NCBI GenBank assembly: GCA_033961575.1
Contig: CM066728.1
Coordinates: 109,944,852-110,008,851, forward strand
Length of the DNA: 64,000 nucleotides
Direction: 5' to 3'
Source: Aselliscus stoliczkanus
Lineage: Eukaryota; Chordata; Mammalia; Chiroptera; Hipposideridae
A program made the translations under genes and the position numbers. Under the pieces are notes generated by a model, which saw only the letters and a program-made list of their open reading frames with translations, had not been told where the DNA came from and made no database searches. Below, one piece after another: positions 22,817 through 34,244 of this stretch (position 1 is the stretch's first letter; every line of letters begins with the position of its first letter).

Positions 22817-25250
22817 CACCCACACCTTGCTTGCTTTTTACAAAATAATTTCTTTGCCTGTTGCCTTGTACCTGCTTCAGAACCATTCACTTCCAGGGTC
22901 TCACATACAAAGAAGGGACCACCTACCATTTCTGTGAGTTCAGACATCGACTCATCACCCCTTCGCCTGCTTGTTCTTGCTCCCTGTCACCTTTCAGCAA
23001 TCAGCACCAGTGACTGGACACTCTACCTTACCCTTGACCACCAAACCCTACTCAAGCAACTGTTTTTTATTCATTAAGAAACCTTCATTTTAATATTGCC
23101 TTGATTATAAGTGGTATTTTGCAAACTCTTTTTGCATTAATTATGTATGTTTAAATGTAATTTGAAAAGATAATTTACATCTGAGTCTGTACAGCATCAT
23201 TGCATACTACAAACAAATGCACAATCTAATGAGTTCATTAAGTGCTAGACAGCTAGGTAACTGCTTTTGAAAATTATATTGTAGAGAAATCAATGCAGAG
23301 TTGTTAAAAATGTGTTCTGAATGTTCAAGTAGAAAGGTGGTCATTTCCCTTGCACTGTGACACATTATTTTTGTCCATTTATGGCTAAACTGCTCCTCCA
23401 TGAGCCAGCAGCTCCAATGGTACTCAAAGTGGCACTCTGTGGCAAGTGAGGATGCTGAGCCACCCCAAGGAAGGAATCAACACACACATTAGGCCTGGAA
23501 CTGGACCGGTCCATTCTCCCCTCATAGTCAGTCATCTGGTCTACAAACATTCTGCTTTGAAGATATTTCCAGCTTTCTATTAAACCCTCATGGTCAACAA
23601 GCCACATGGGTGTGAGTAGCAACAAATCCATCGAGTGGAAAAGTCATAGGGCTTAATCAAAGCCTGGAAGCACAAGTAAATTGCATAGCCATTTGGCTCA
23701 GAGTCCCAGGGAACTTCCTCCTTCGATTGCCCTTTGTCCTAAGACCTCACACAGAGTTCCTATGATTGGTTAACTGAGAAAGAAAAATAATAATCAGTCC
23801 TGGGATATAGATAATGTTTTACAATATAGTTGCCCTAATCGGTGGTCGACAGCTGCAACATTATGGCGTCACATAGGATGTGCCTAAAAGACCAGGGTTA
23901 AGGTCAATTCTCCCTGTGGTTGGAACTTTCAGCAAAATAATGCCTTGTCCACGTTTTCTAGACTGAACCACAGCACAGAAAGGGCTTCACACTCGTTTAT
24001 AAGCTGTGGCCATTGGGTTGTCCGCATGTGTTACAGCCCCTCGGCAAGAAGGGATGGTCTGTAGAGGAAAAAGACAGGGTTTGGGTTTTCAGAGAAGATC
24101 ACCTAACTTGATTTCTAAAGAATCACCTCAAATGGGAGTGACCTAAAAAGTGACCTTTAGCCTGTCATATTGGACTCTGTATTTCTAAAGAATATAATAC
24201 TATTCCTAAAGAAAAAAGGGCCCCAATGCAGTTAAATGGCCTCAAACTTCCAGGAAGCCAAGTGAAAGCAAATTCCTAGGAGCCTCCAAGAACTGGGTGC
24301 CAAGGCCAGGGCCTCAGTACCCAATCTACAAGGGCACCCCTCAGCCTGCAAGTAGCCCCATGATGATGTCATATGAGTTAATTAGACAGTTGAGAGCTGA
24401 GAGTCTATCGCCAAGTGACATCCCTTCTAAGAAAATGAAAGTCTGAGCAACCATCTTACAAGTATGTTCTGAAACAAGGACTTTTATTTTAAGTAGATTC
24501 ATTCTGATATAGGTGGTCCCTTTCTCCTCTCACTGGGGAAATTGCTCCTGAAGAGAGAATAGCAAGTGACATAGCTACACCCCCAAAGACAGAACAGATA
24601 ATCAAGTTATGGGTAATGACAGAATTATACAGGTAAATTGTGGCAGCCAACCTCTGAATGTCAAGTGCAATTCTGGTGTCTGTCTCAAAAATGATGGGCG
24701 GCTATGTCAGCAAAACCGAGCACTGCTTCCACCTCAGAGAAATGCAATCCCCTTTGGGCAGTAATTGGTGTCAGCAATTCCTGAGGTCCTGAAAAGGGAA
24801 CATCGCGAGCTGCAGGTGTGGCTTTCTTGGTGCTGGATTTCTCAGAGCCTAGGACCCACAAGGATTTCACGAATTACCCTGGGAATTTAGGCAGGACGAA
24901 TAACTCAGGGCATACTCTGAGTGCTTCCCAGCCGATCTGAGCCACTTCTGTCTGACTGGTCTAGTTTCTGCGAGTCGCAATTTAGGGGGTCTGGCAACCA
25001 GAGGTAGCTCCAATGACCCACAAGTTCCTTTATGTTATTAGGTCTCTGAAGTAAACACGGTGGCTAGACGTCCAGTGATGGGCAGCAGGTGAGGCCTCTC
25101 AGCTGAACCTCGTAACTCACATGCTCTTCTGTGATGGCCAGTGTGCCATCCTAGTGAGACGTGGTCATCTTTATTTTCTGCACACCTGGTTATATTGACC
25201 ATGTACTCGTTTTGTCAGTATTTGTTGGGATCCTCAAAGTAACATTTTAA
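22817..25250. other. Unique sequence
   Basis: About 2.4 kb with no repeat family, RNA gene or convincing exon recognised. Mostly AT-rich with short, domain-free open frames. Confidence 0.4.
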
Positions 25251-25262
25251 AACGATTAGAGA

Positions 25263-26255
25263 CTTCTGGTAAAATGGCGCAATAGGCAGACACTGTGCTA
25301 ACTGCCTCCCAGGATCACACCAAAATTACAAGCAAATTATACAGCATTCAACCCTGGAGTCCCCGGAACACTGGAGGAACTGAACCACTAAACGAAGAAC
25401 TTAAAGAGGAGGCCACGTCGGGTCTGGTAGGATGGGCGGAGACGAGAGAGGGCGAGCCCCGGGAGGGAAGCCCCAGCCGTGGGAAGCTTGTCTGGTTGGG
25501 GGAGAGACCCTCCAGCCACACCCCAAGCTCACCAGCCCAGAGCTCCTTTGCCGGGAAGAGGAGTTCTAAGACAGCCGGCAGTAAGTTAGTGAGGACTCTC
25601 TCTGCTCAGCTCGGTGAGGCTGAGAGCGGCTGGAGACTCAGTGGGGCCGGCGCCCGGGCGTGCTAGCCGGTGAGCACTTACCTGGTTCCTGGCGGAGGGA
25701 GTGGCTGTGTGAGCCGGGAGCCTGCGGGGACGGACTGAACTGAGCACCTTTGGTGCAAAGGCTGGAGGTGTTTGGACTGTTGTTCCCGTGGTGCGGAGCC
25801 TGCACGCGAGTGGTGTAAGGAGGGCGCCATTTTGTCGGGCTTGGGCCCTCCCACGGAGGATCAGGTCCGAGACCTCATTGGTCTGGTGGAATTGGCGCAG
25901 AAGTACGTGCACGTGTGCCTGTGGCCTTGGATCCCCGCCCTCCGCCCGGCTTATACTGCGTTGCCAGGGAAACGCAGGGCAGGTGCCCTCCGGCTCCAAC
26001 AGGCTGCTCACTGAGACCCGGGAGTGCACGAGCCGCCTCGGATCCCCGCTCTCCGCACTCCTCTTGCAGAGTTGCCAGGGTGGTGATTGGTTGTTGGGCT
26101 GCTCGGCCTGATCTGCAAACGGCTGATTGGGACAGGCTGAGACTGGGAGTTTTCCTGGGAGTGTTGGGCCGTCATCTGTGTGCCTGCATGATCCAGCCAG
26201 GGCTCTCCTGGTGATCTATCTAATACATCAAAGCAATCCCAGAGCGACAGCCAGA
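25263..26255 (+). promoter_or_regulatory. L1 5' UTR with internal promoter region
   Basis: GC- and CpG-rich leader of the L1 copy, from the element start to the ORF1 ATG. The word AAAATGGCG at 25271-25279, nine bases into the element, matches the core of the YY1 site (AANATGGCG) that positions L1 transcription at the 5' end in other mammals. CpG words are frequent between 25,430 and 26,060 (for example GGCGCCCGGGCG near 25650). Promoter activity is inferred from the family, not seen. Confidence 0.7.
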
Positions 26256-27212
26256 ATGGGGAAACAAAGAAACATGTCACAAGTAAAAGATCAGAAGAAA
26301 CCTCCAATAATGGAACCAAATGAAACAGAGGGATCCAACCTTTCAGAGACAGAGTTTAGAACACTGATGATAAGAATGTTTAAGGAACTTAGCGAGGACA
26401 TAAAGAAGGATAGGGAAACCATAAAACACAACCTGTTAGAACTAAAGAATACAATAACAGAAATGAAGAATACACTCGAAGGAATCACCAGTAGAGTAGA
26501 TGAAGCAGAGGAGCGGATCAGCGATTTGGAAGACAAAATAGCAGAAATCACCCAGTTGGCACAACACGAAGACCAAAGAATAAAAAACAATGAAAATAGT
26601 CTAAGAGCCCTATGGGACAAGATGAAGCACAACCACCTTTGACTCATAGGAATACCAGAAAGAGAAGAGAAGAAGTAAGGGGTCGAGAATGTATTTGAAA
26701 AAATAATGACTGAAAACTTCCCCACCCTGGTGAAGGAAATCAACATACATGCCGAGGAAATGCAGAGGGTTCCAAATAAGCTGAACCCAAACAGGTCCAC
26801 ACCAAGACACATCATAGTTAAAATGGCAAAGATTAAAGACAGAGACAGAATCCTAGAGGCTGCAAGAGAAAGACAGCAGGTTACATACAAAGGAACTCCT
26901 GTTAGACTAACAGCTGACTTGTCTACAGAAACTCTGCAGGCCAGAAGGGAGTGGCAGGAGATATTCAAAGTGACACAAAATAAAGACCTACAACCAAGAT
27001 TGTTCTACCCAGCACAGCTATCACTTAAAATTGAAGGAGAAATAAAGAGCTTCTCAGAAAAGAATAAGCTTAGGGAATTCATTACCACCAAGCCAGCATT
27101 GCAAGAAATGTTAAAAGGGCTTTTTGAAACAAAAGAAAGGGGTAAACAAGCTAACCCAGGGAGACCAGGAATACAAATAACAAAATGGCAATACATATGC
27201 ACCTATCAATAA
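26256..27212 (+). pseudogene. L1 ORF1 (RNA-binding protein) pseudogene
   Basis: 318 codons, near the usual length for L1 ORF1p, in one frame from ATG 26256 to TAA 27210-27212. In intact elements ORF1p is the trimeric nucleic-acid chaperone of the L1 particle. Residues about 35-125 are a coiled coil (heptads in KDRETIKHNLLELKNTITEM and SRVDEAEERISDLEDKIAEI). The RRM-like and C-terminal parts follow, with GIPEREEKK, DRILEAARERQQVTYKGTPV and QARREWQEIFKV as typical words. Two in-frame stops, TGA at codon 129 (26640-26642) and TAA at codon 141 (26676-26678), break it; no frameshift is needed. A longer upstream in-frame start at 26127 lies in the 5' UTR and is not favoured. Confidence 0.92.
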
Positions 27213-27770
27213 TCATTTTAAATGTGAATGGGCTAAATGCTCCAATCAAAAGACAGAGAGTGGCTGAGTGGATAAGAAAATAGGACACATGTATATGCTG
27301 TTTACAGTTGGAATAAGATATTTCATGCAAATGGAAATGAGAGAAAAAAAAGCTGGAGTACCAATACTTATTTTGGACAAAATAGACTTTAAAATGACTA
27401 CAATAAAAGACAAAGAAGGGCACTATAACCGTAATAAACATCTATGCACCCAACATAGGAACTCCTAATTACATATTACAGATTTTGACAGACATAAAGA
27501 CAGAGATCAACAGTAACACTGTCATAGTAGGGGACTTCAACACCCCATTGTCACCAATGGACAGACCCTTTAGACAGAAAATCAACACAGAAAGAGGGGC
27601 CTTAAATGGCACTTTAGACTAGCTGGACTTCGTCGATATTTTTAGAGCATTTCACCCTGAAAAAACAGAATATACATTCTTCTCAAGTACACATGGGACA
27701 TTTTCCAAGATAGACCACGTTAGGCCACAAAAGAAGTCTCAGTAAATTTAAGAAGATGGAAGTCATATCA
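27185..27770 (+). pseudogene. L1 ORF2 N-terminal (endonuclease) fragment
   Basis: Starts at ATG 27185, overlapping ORF1 by 28 nt in another frame. It encodes the start of the apurinic-like endonuclease domain: ILNVNGLNAPIKRQRVAEWI, then a stop (TAG 27281-27283). After frame changes come KAGVPILILDKIDFK, VINIYAPN (27431 on, back in the original frame), VGDFNTPLSPMDRP and FSKIDHVR. The last two carry the Asp-Asn and Ser-Asp-His motifs that form the endonuclease active site. It is cut off at about 27768, before any reverse transcriptase sequence. Confidence 0.9.
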
Positions 27771-28447
27771 AACAGATATAAAGGAAAAACTGATGGTTGC
27801 TGGCTGGGAGGGAGTGGGGAAGAGGGAGAGGGGGAAGGTTTTGGACAGTGTAGGTGGGTGACTACAATGTTGCTGCAGGGATATGGGGGCAGTTCTGGGA
27901 ATGTAATTGATAAGGTTGTGAAGAGACTATTATGTTAAGTGAAATAAGTCAGTCAGAGAAAGACAAGTACCATATGATCTCACTTCTATGTGGAATCTGA
28001 AAAACTGAATGAACGATCGAAGTAAACAGACTCATAGATATAGAGGAAAAACTGAGGGTTGCTAGTTGGGAGGGGGGTGGGGATAAGGGGAAAGGGGAAG
28101 GGATTAGACAGCATAAATAGACAACTACAATATTACCACAGGGATATGAAACACAGTTCGGGGAATATAATGTTGTAAAAATTTTGGATGAAGTAGAGGC
28201 TAGATCACGGCACTGTACCCCTGAAGCTGATGTTGTATAATATTGTATGCCAACTGTAACTGAATATATAGATAGTCACAGGATGTGGAGTATACTGTGG
28301 AAGGGAGTCAAAGGAATTGTAATAGATATGTATGATATGGGAGGGGGAATGGGGTGGTGAACTGGCGGAAAGGGGTTGTCACTTTGGGGGGTAAAGAGTA
28401 TAACTATTGCACTGTGTTGTACACCTGAAACCAAAAAAAACAAAAAA
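27770..28447 (+). mobile_element. L1 3' UTR with duplicated polypurine modules
   Basis: Two related modules are visible: one at about 27771-27910 (GATATAAAGGAAAAACTG, ATGGTTGCTGGCTGGGAG, ACTACAATGTTGCTGCAGGG) and one at about 28035-28190 (GATATAGAGGAAAAACTG, AGGGTTGCTAGTTGGGAG, ACTACAATATTACCACAGGG). Between them lies TGTTAAGTGAAATAAGTCAG...TCACTTCTATGTGGAATCTG, the conserved L1 segment around the ORF2 end. The 3' end has GGTTGTCACTTTGGGGGGTA and TTGTACACCTGAAACC. The copy at 48660-48804 shares this 3' end. Confidence 0.8.
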
Positions 28448-28459
28448 AACAATTAGAGA

Positions 28460-30059
28460 TATTTAACACAGTGCTCTGTTACTCAGAAAGGTGATGTGTT
28501 CTGAGAAGACCAGAACACTGGGTGACTACTGACCTCCTAATTTATTAAGATTCTATCAATTCAGTTTTCTTAAAGTGACACACACCTACATTTGAACTTT
28601 CACAAGCACATCCTCCAAATAAAACTAACCTCCCTCTGCCACTGATGTTTAAAGATTACTAGAGAGCTCTTATTTCTAAATAAAAGATTGAAAAGCCATA
28701 AAGCATCAAATTTAACTTTATGAAATGTATAGTTTTATAATTATATGAAATCTGCTCATCTGTTTCTCAGATCATTGCAGATTTCCCTCACACTCATCTG
28801 GTCTCCCAGATGGATTTTTTTTTTTTCTTTAGAGCAACAGCTTTGAGAAGCCTAGAGCCCAAGCACACTGGGTGTGCCCTGCACTGAGGGGAAAGCTAGG
28901 CGTTAATGAGATTTCTCCCAATGCTGCTACCGACTTACCGTGAAAGATGAAGCATGTCACTCAGCCCCAAATTTCTAGGATAAATTGTTCCCATCAACTC
29001 ATCTCAACAGTGTTAAAGGACCACTTTCTGGCACTGATAAAAATATATCTATATCAAGCTATGTTTTGCCCATTTAAAAATTATGCCCAGAGTCAATCTT
29101 AGCTTCTGGAAGCTAAAAATGTCAGAAAAAAAAAAGGGATTCTCGGAGTTTCTTTTTGCCAATATTCCTCAGATTTAGACAAGCTCATTGCCTGTTCTTT
29201 GAAAATATTCGAGTGCTACTAAGACTTGCTTTGTATGAAATGTTCCTCCTTCCCGAATGAGTGTGTGCCTTAGGCTGAAGTGACCCTTCCTAACATAGAT
29301 GATACCTCCAGAGGGGCGGAAAACCCCACACAGGCCATCTTTTAATTCTGAATTAGGTGGGGTGTCGGAGAGAGGGCAGAAGAAGCAAAGCCTATCATTT
29401 GCGGAATTCTTGATTGATTGACAGAAACTCATATGAAAATTAAATGTAATGTGCATTTGACTGACCTCTTCACCTAAAATCATTTAGAGTTCATTTCTTC
29501 CCATCCTGAAATCCAGGCGATAGTGACTAATGTGGGTTGCCAAGAATGGGGGTTTGATGTTGCCAGCTGCCCACTCAGGGGCGCAATCCTGCTGCTCAGG
29601 CAATGCCTCCCAGCCCACAGAAGCCTCCTCTGTCCCTGCGAGAGGTGAGCTGGTGGGAGGCAGCACGGCCACTCCATTAGTGGGGCACAGAGAAAGCGCC
29701 AGGGGGAGCCGCACACAGCTGTGCATGCAGCATCTGGCACGAGATGCAGGAAGAACCAACTTATAACAGGTGCATGCTTTAAAATTCTCACACACGCACA
29801 AACACTTCTTTCCTTTTCAAGTTAAATAAAAAGCTACACCTTTTTAAGACTTACTGTGCAACTATAAGTTATAGAAGGAGTTCTACGGAAATTTCAAGCA
29901 AATAATATTGTAAACTTACAACTTTTTATATACTGAAAACAGAGATATCCACTAAAATAAAGGTACAGAAGACTTCATTATATATATCACCAAAGAACAC
30001 TTAATTTTCCTCCGGATATGAACATGTGTGTGTTTCCTGTCTCTCACACTGACCATTCA
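28460..30059. other. Unique sequence
   Basis: No repeat family recognised apart from a T-run near 28817-28828. Antisense and sense frames around 29,480-29,800 (about 100 codons) have no known domain. Confidence 0.4.
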
Positions 30060-30665
30060 AACATAGCTTATTTTATTTATAATTGCCAAAACAGTCAAGA
30101 TGTACTTTACTAGGTAAACTGTGGTACATTCAGACAATTAAATATTATTTAGTAATAAAAACAAATGTGCTATAAAGCCATGAAAAGACATGCAGAAACC
30201 TTAAATGCATGTTACTAAGTGAAAGAAGCCAGTCTGAGAAGGTGAGGTACTGTTTGACTCCAGTTATAGAACATTGTGGATAAAGCAAAACTCTGCAGAC
30301 AGGAAAATATCAGTGGTTGCCGGGAAGTGAGGGTGAGAAAAGAAGCGAGCGGGAGGGATGAATAGGTAGGACGCAGGGGATTTTCAAGGCAGTGACGCTG
30401 TTCTGTCCGATACTATCGCGATGGATACATCACTGTGTATTTATCAAAACCCATACAATGCACAACACAGAAAGCGAACCCTGGTGTAAACATTGGACTT
30501 TAGTTAAGATAGCGTATCAATATTGGTTCATCAGTCTTATCAAATGTACTAATATGTGATGTGATAATAGAGAGAACTGTGTGCTGCAGAGGAGAAAAGT
30601 ATGGGGGCACTCTCTTTACTTTCTAATTGTTCTACAAACATAAAATGGCTCTAAGAAAGAAGTCT
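30060..30665 (+). mobile_element. Old L1 3' end, sense
   Basis: TTATAATTGCCAAAACAGTCAAG, TAGTAATAAAAACAAATGTG, AGTGAAAGAAGCCAGTCTGA, CAGTGGTTGCCGGGAAGTGA, CATCACTGTGTATTTATC, TGGACTTTAGTTAAGATAGC and ATTGGTTCATCAG follow the order of an old L1 (L1MA/MB-like) ORF2 end and 3' UTR. It ends near TAAAATGGCTCTAAGAAAG. Inactive, 5'-truncated. Confidence 0.75.
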
Positions 30666-31849
30666 ACTGAGTTTTCTAAAAAGCTTATGAAATTGGAGCT
30701 ATGAGATTGAAGCACCACACCAGGGGGATAAACTCCTCAGAATAACCACGCGAATGAAAACCAAGGCAAGGAATGGAATTAAATGAACACCCAAAAGCTG
30801 AGTGTCAGAGCCGTGCGGCCGCAGCCTGGAGGCTGCCGTGTTTGAGCGCGAAGCAGCACACGCAGTGCCAGCAGAAACGGCTATCTGCGCCGCAAAGATT
30901 CCTGAATCACGTGAGGGGGCTAAGGGGATGCCCAAACGCTTGGGAGGAGCTTGGCATGGACCTGGAGATTCTTCATCATCACATTGGAGAAAAGCCAACA
31001 CAGTCAGGGCAATGCCATGGGTCCCCCAAAGCTACTGAAGTCACAAGCACACCGGTCACCCTTCAATAAGACAGCCCGTATGTATTAAGACGTAAAGCCG
31101 ATAGTTTTCAAATGCCTTCTACGTGCAAAGTGATTGTGTGGCTGGGGTTCAGACTGAAAGGTGCCAGGATTTTCCCAAGGACATGAGATGAAGACTGCAG
31201 GCAGCAAGAGGGAGCTGGAAGCCAGCAAGGAAGGCCAGGAGTGCCCCCCAAAAGCAGGGGTCTCTGGAAGTAAGTGCTCTGGCCAGGTGCCAGCCAATGG
31301 ATAAAGGGGAGAGGAACCTACGCACTAGTGGGGAGGCTAGGCAGGAAGTCAGGGCCTCATGGCACACATTCAACAAGGCCCCGAAGTCCCACCTGGACTG
31401 AAAAAATGGTAGCAATTTAGCAATGGGAGAAATGTCGCTGAAAAGAGGGACAAAAAGGTTTCAGGCTCCTAGCTCCTGCTGCAAAATACAAGACAGGGCA
31501 CTAACAATTGTTATGTTGTTATTATAAACAGCATGTTTATTGAGAAAAGCAACAGTTAAATGAGGAAAAATAAAAGAAGGCAAGAAAAGGGACACACAGT
31601 TCATTCCTGGCCCGAGTACGTGCTGTTCCTCATTGGGTGGTCAGTTAGCCGTAGCAATGCTCTGTTTGCCCAAAGGCTCAATTTTCAGCAACTTCAATTT
31701 ACTTCAATGTTGTGTTTGCAAATAGCTGTGAACCCTAGACTGGAACATTGTGCATGAAATATACTGTCCTTTCCTTTGTTTTTCTTTCTTTCTTTTTTCC
31801 TTTGTTTTTCTTTATTGTCTGTGTACCCTCGTCACACAGGATGATTTCC
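30666..31849. other. Unique sequence
   Basis: No confident repeat. A short T/C-rich patch sits at 31,770-31,815. Open frames up to 100 codons (30,699-31,069, both strands) have no recognisable domain. Confidence 0.4.
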
Positions 31850-32430
31850 TGTAGACCGCTGAGCCGTGTGTGCACCGTGTAACAAGTCAAACACAAACCC
31901 AGTGATGTAAGACAATGCAGTTTTATAATCTTATGGCTCTTGAGGTTAGAAGTCAACATGGGTCTCACTGAGCTCAAATCAAGGTGGGGCAGGAGGTGAT
32001 GCTTCCTCCAGGCGCTTCTCTAAGGAAGAATTCAATTCCTTGCAATAGGATGGAGGCCTCTGTTTCCTCATTGGCTGCCAGTGGAAGACTGTTCCAGCTT
32101 CCAGGGACTCTCTGCAGTCCTTGGCTCGCGGCCCCCTTCCTCCATCTTCACAGCCAGAAATGGCCGGTTGAGTCCTTCTCGTGCTCTAGAACATTCCAGC
32201 CTCTCCTCCTGCTGGTACACCCCTCTCGGGGTTCTCCTTCCTCCCTCTTCCACTTCTAGGGACACACATCATAGTATTGAGCCCACCCAGACAACCCAGA
32301 ATAACGCCCCTATTTTAAGATCTTAATTCCATCTACAAGTTCTTCTGTGATATGACACGTTCACGGGTTCCAGGCATTAATTAAGGTGTGCACACCTGGG
32401 GGGGGCATTATTCATTCGACCACACCTTCC
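31850..32430 (-). mobile_element. MaLR-type (MLT1-like) LTR, antisense
   Basis: Plus-strand words GTAACAAGTCAAACACAAACC, CTTGAGGTTAGAAGTCAACA, AAATCAAGGTGGGGCAGGAGG, TTGGCTGCCAGTGGAAGACTG, TATTGAGCCCACCCAGACAAC and GACACGTTCACGGGTTCCAGG follow the antisense order of the same kind of repeat as 22412-22816. Moderately diverged, limits approximate. Confidence 0.65.
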
Positions 32431-34240
32431 ATGTGAAAGCAGCATCAGTGTTGTTCAATTATGTCAATCACATGCCTGTCCGTGCACACTCTTTGGGCTC
32501 AAGTCATCCTTCACGCCTCTCCTCTCTGCTACCCCAAAGCACGCATCCCCAGGAGAGCAGCAAACACGAAGTGCTCTGACTCTTGCTGACACACCTGACT
32601 TTCTGACAGCTGCACAGATTCCAGGCAGCCCTTTGCCCTTCAGATTCTTCACAAACAAACAGCCACTCTGAGCTCATCCTCGAAATTCTCCGAACCTTCC
32701 TGCCGATGACGTCACCGGGGTTCGGGGCAGAGAGCCCCGACCTGTGGCGGGCCTGGGCCCTCTGTGGCATGAATGGGCTTCTGTCTCCTGGGCACAGAGC
32801 ACAGCAGGGAGCGATCACTGAGGGCCAGTGAGTGCGTGAGGCTACCTGTCCTGCGTGCGACCTGCATGCAGAGGACACGGGCGTATCACGACTCTCTGTT
32901 CCCCAGTAGCTGACCCCTTGTTTATGGAAATCATCTCAGGCATCTCCATGGAAACAGCCACTTACACTGTGAAGGGAGAGCTCTGGTTGGTGCTTTGGTT
33001 CCTCAGGTCCTCGGTGCACTCTTCACACACAGAGTTTGAGTAAGCGCAATTCCGGTGACCCTAAGTGTCCAGGAAAAGGTGAATTACTCATGGTCTGAAA
33101 TGAATTGCAAACCCAGGGAAGTGCAGAGAGCAACCATAAATTCATAGATTGCTTATGGGCTTGGAGTTTAAGTGTTTCTAGAACCTAAACAAGTCCAGGC
33201 TTTAGCTTCTTACTTAGAAAGAGCTAATGGCTTTCCCATCTCACCAAGGAAGGTGATGGGGATTAGGGGTTAAAAATAAAGCTGGAAAAATCTTAAGACC
33301 CATTAGAAAAGGAATCAGGAACTTTCAATAAGAAAGGACACCAAAAAATCAAAATCAAGGGGCTCAAGGGAGAGCTGAAAATAGAAATTTCTAATAAGAC
33401 AAGAATATTTTGATGCCATGCTTATAAAAACACACAAGTTCAAGATCCCTGCTCCCAGTGAGGTCTTCCGAGCTGTGTAGTTGGATAAGATGGTTGGGGC
33501 TGCAGTCCAGGCCCGTGGCCTCCACCACGTTTGGTTTCCTTTCTATACACCCATGTCCTAGGAGAGGTGCCACACTTCCTCTCATGGAGAGCACACCTTC
33601 CCCACCACACTCACCCAAGTCACCTCCAGGTGGACGTTAAGGGCCACATCACTTCTGGCCTATTCTTGCTGAAATGCAGAAGCTCAGTCTAACCATGAGA
33701 AAATGCCAGGTAAACCCAAATCAAGGGCATGCTACCAAGTGCAAGGTCACACAGGTGTGGGACGGAAGGTGCTTAGTGCGAAGCAGTGTGAATGTCCCAC
33801 GGGACAGGCATGGGGGTGTCCTTGCCTCCACAGCTGCTGCTGCTCTTGTTTGTATCACAAGGATCTCACCGTACAACAGCCTACAAGCCAATTTGGGAGG
33901 TACAACTGGCTATGGAGAACTGTGGATAAAAAAGACCATTAGATTGCATGGCACAGAAATAAGTATTATGTCGTTCAAAGAAGACGTGTCTAGACACTGT
34001 TCGACATACAGCAGGCTTCCTGGAGAAAGGGGTGAAGCAAACGTGAGTTTGGCCAGAAAGATGAATAGTATTGAGTCTGAGGAAAAATGACTTCCGAAGA
34101 GATAAACACACAAGGCAGTCTGGGGGTGTCCTAGACACCCCTGGCTTTGCAGCAGCTCATCGTGCATTCGGAGGACAGCAGCGCCTCCTAACTTGCTGTA
34201 CGACAATGAGCAAATAGGGTCATCTTTGAGTTCATGGCTC
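32431..34240. other. Unique sequence containing a CRE motif
   Basis: No transposon recognised over 1.8 kb. It contains the perfect palindrome TGACGTCA at 32707-32714 in a locally GC-rich patch. Domain-free open frames of 60-138 codons occur on both strands (for example 33674-34090). Confidence 0.4.
32707..32714. promoter_or_regulatory. CRE-like palindrome TGACGTCA
   Basis: A perfect full-length cAMP response element in the context GCCGATGACGTCACCGGGG. CREB/ATF proteins bind this site, most actively near promoters and when CpG is unmethylated. No TATA box or gene start is visible nearby, so function is uncertain. Confidence 0.4.
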
Positions 34241-34244
34241 CCAC

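Larger units (their letters stand above)
25263..28447 (+). mobile_element. L1 with intact ends and a large internal deletion
   Basis: A sense L1 of about 3.2 kb. It starts CTTCTGGTAAAATGGCGC, close to the YY1-site-bearing start of other mammalian L1s. It has a GC-rich 5' UTR of about 1 kb, ORF1 (26256-27212), the first part of ORF2 (27185 to about 27768), then jumps to the 3' UTR and ends CACTGTGTTGTACACCTGAA plus an A-rich tail. It is flanked by a 12-bp target duplication, AACGATTAGAGA (25251-25262) and AACAATTAGAGA (28448-28459), with one mismatch. All of the reverse transcriptase and C-terminal parts of ORF2 are missing, so the copy cannot move by itself. Confidence 0.92.

Noticed and set aside
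25430..26060. Gene promoter CpG island
   Set aside because: The CpG-rich stretch lies inside the L1 between its 5' end and ORF1, so it is the L1 5' UTR and not a host gene promoter.
26127..26255. N-terminal extension of L1 ORF1 from ATG 26127
   Set aside because: It is open but lies in the 5' UTR; the MGKQRN start at 26256 fits the usual L1 ORF1 N-terminus.
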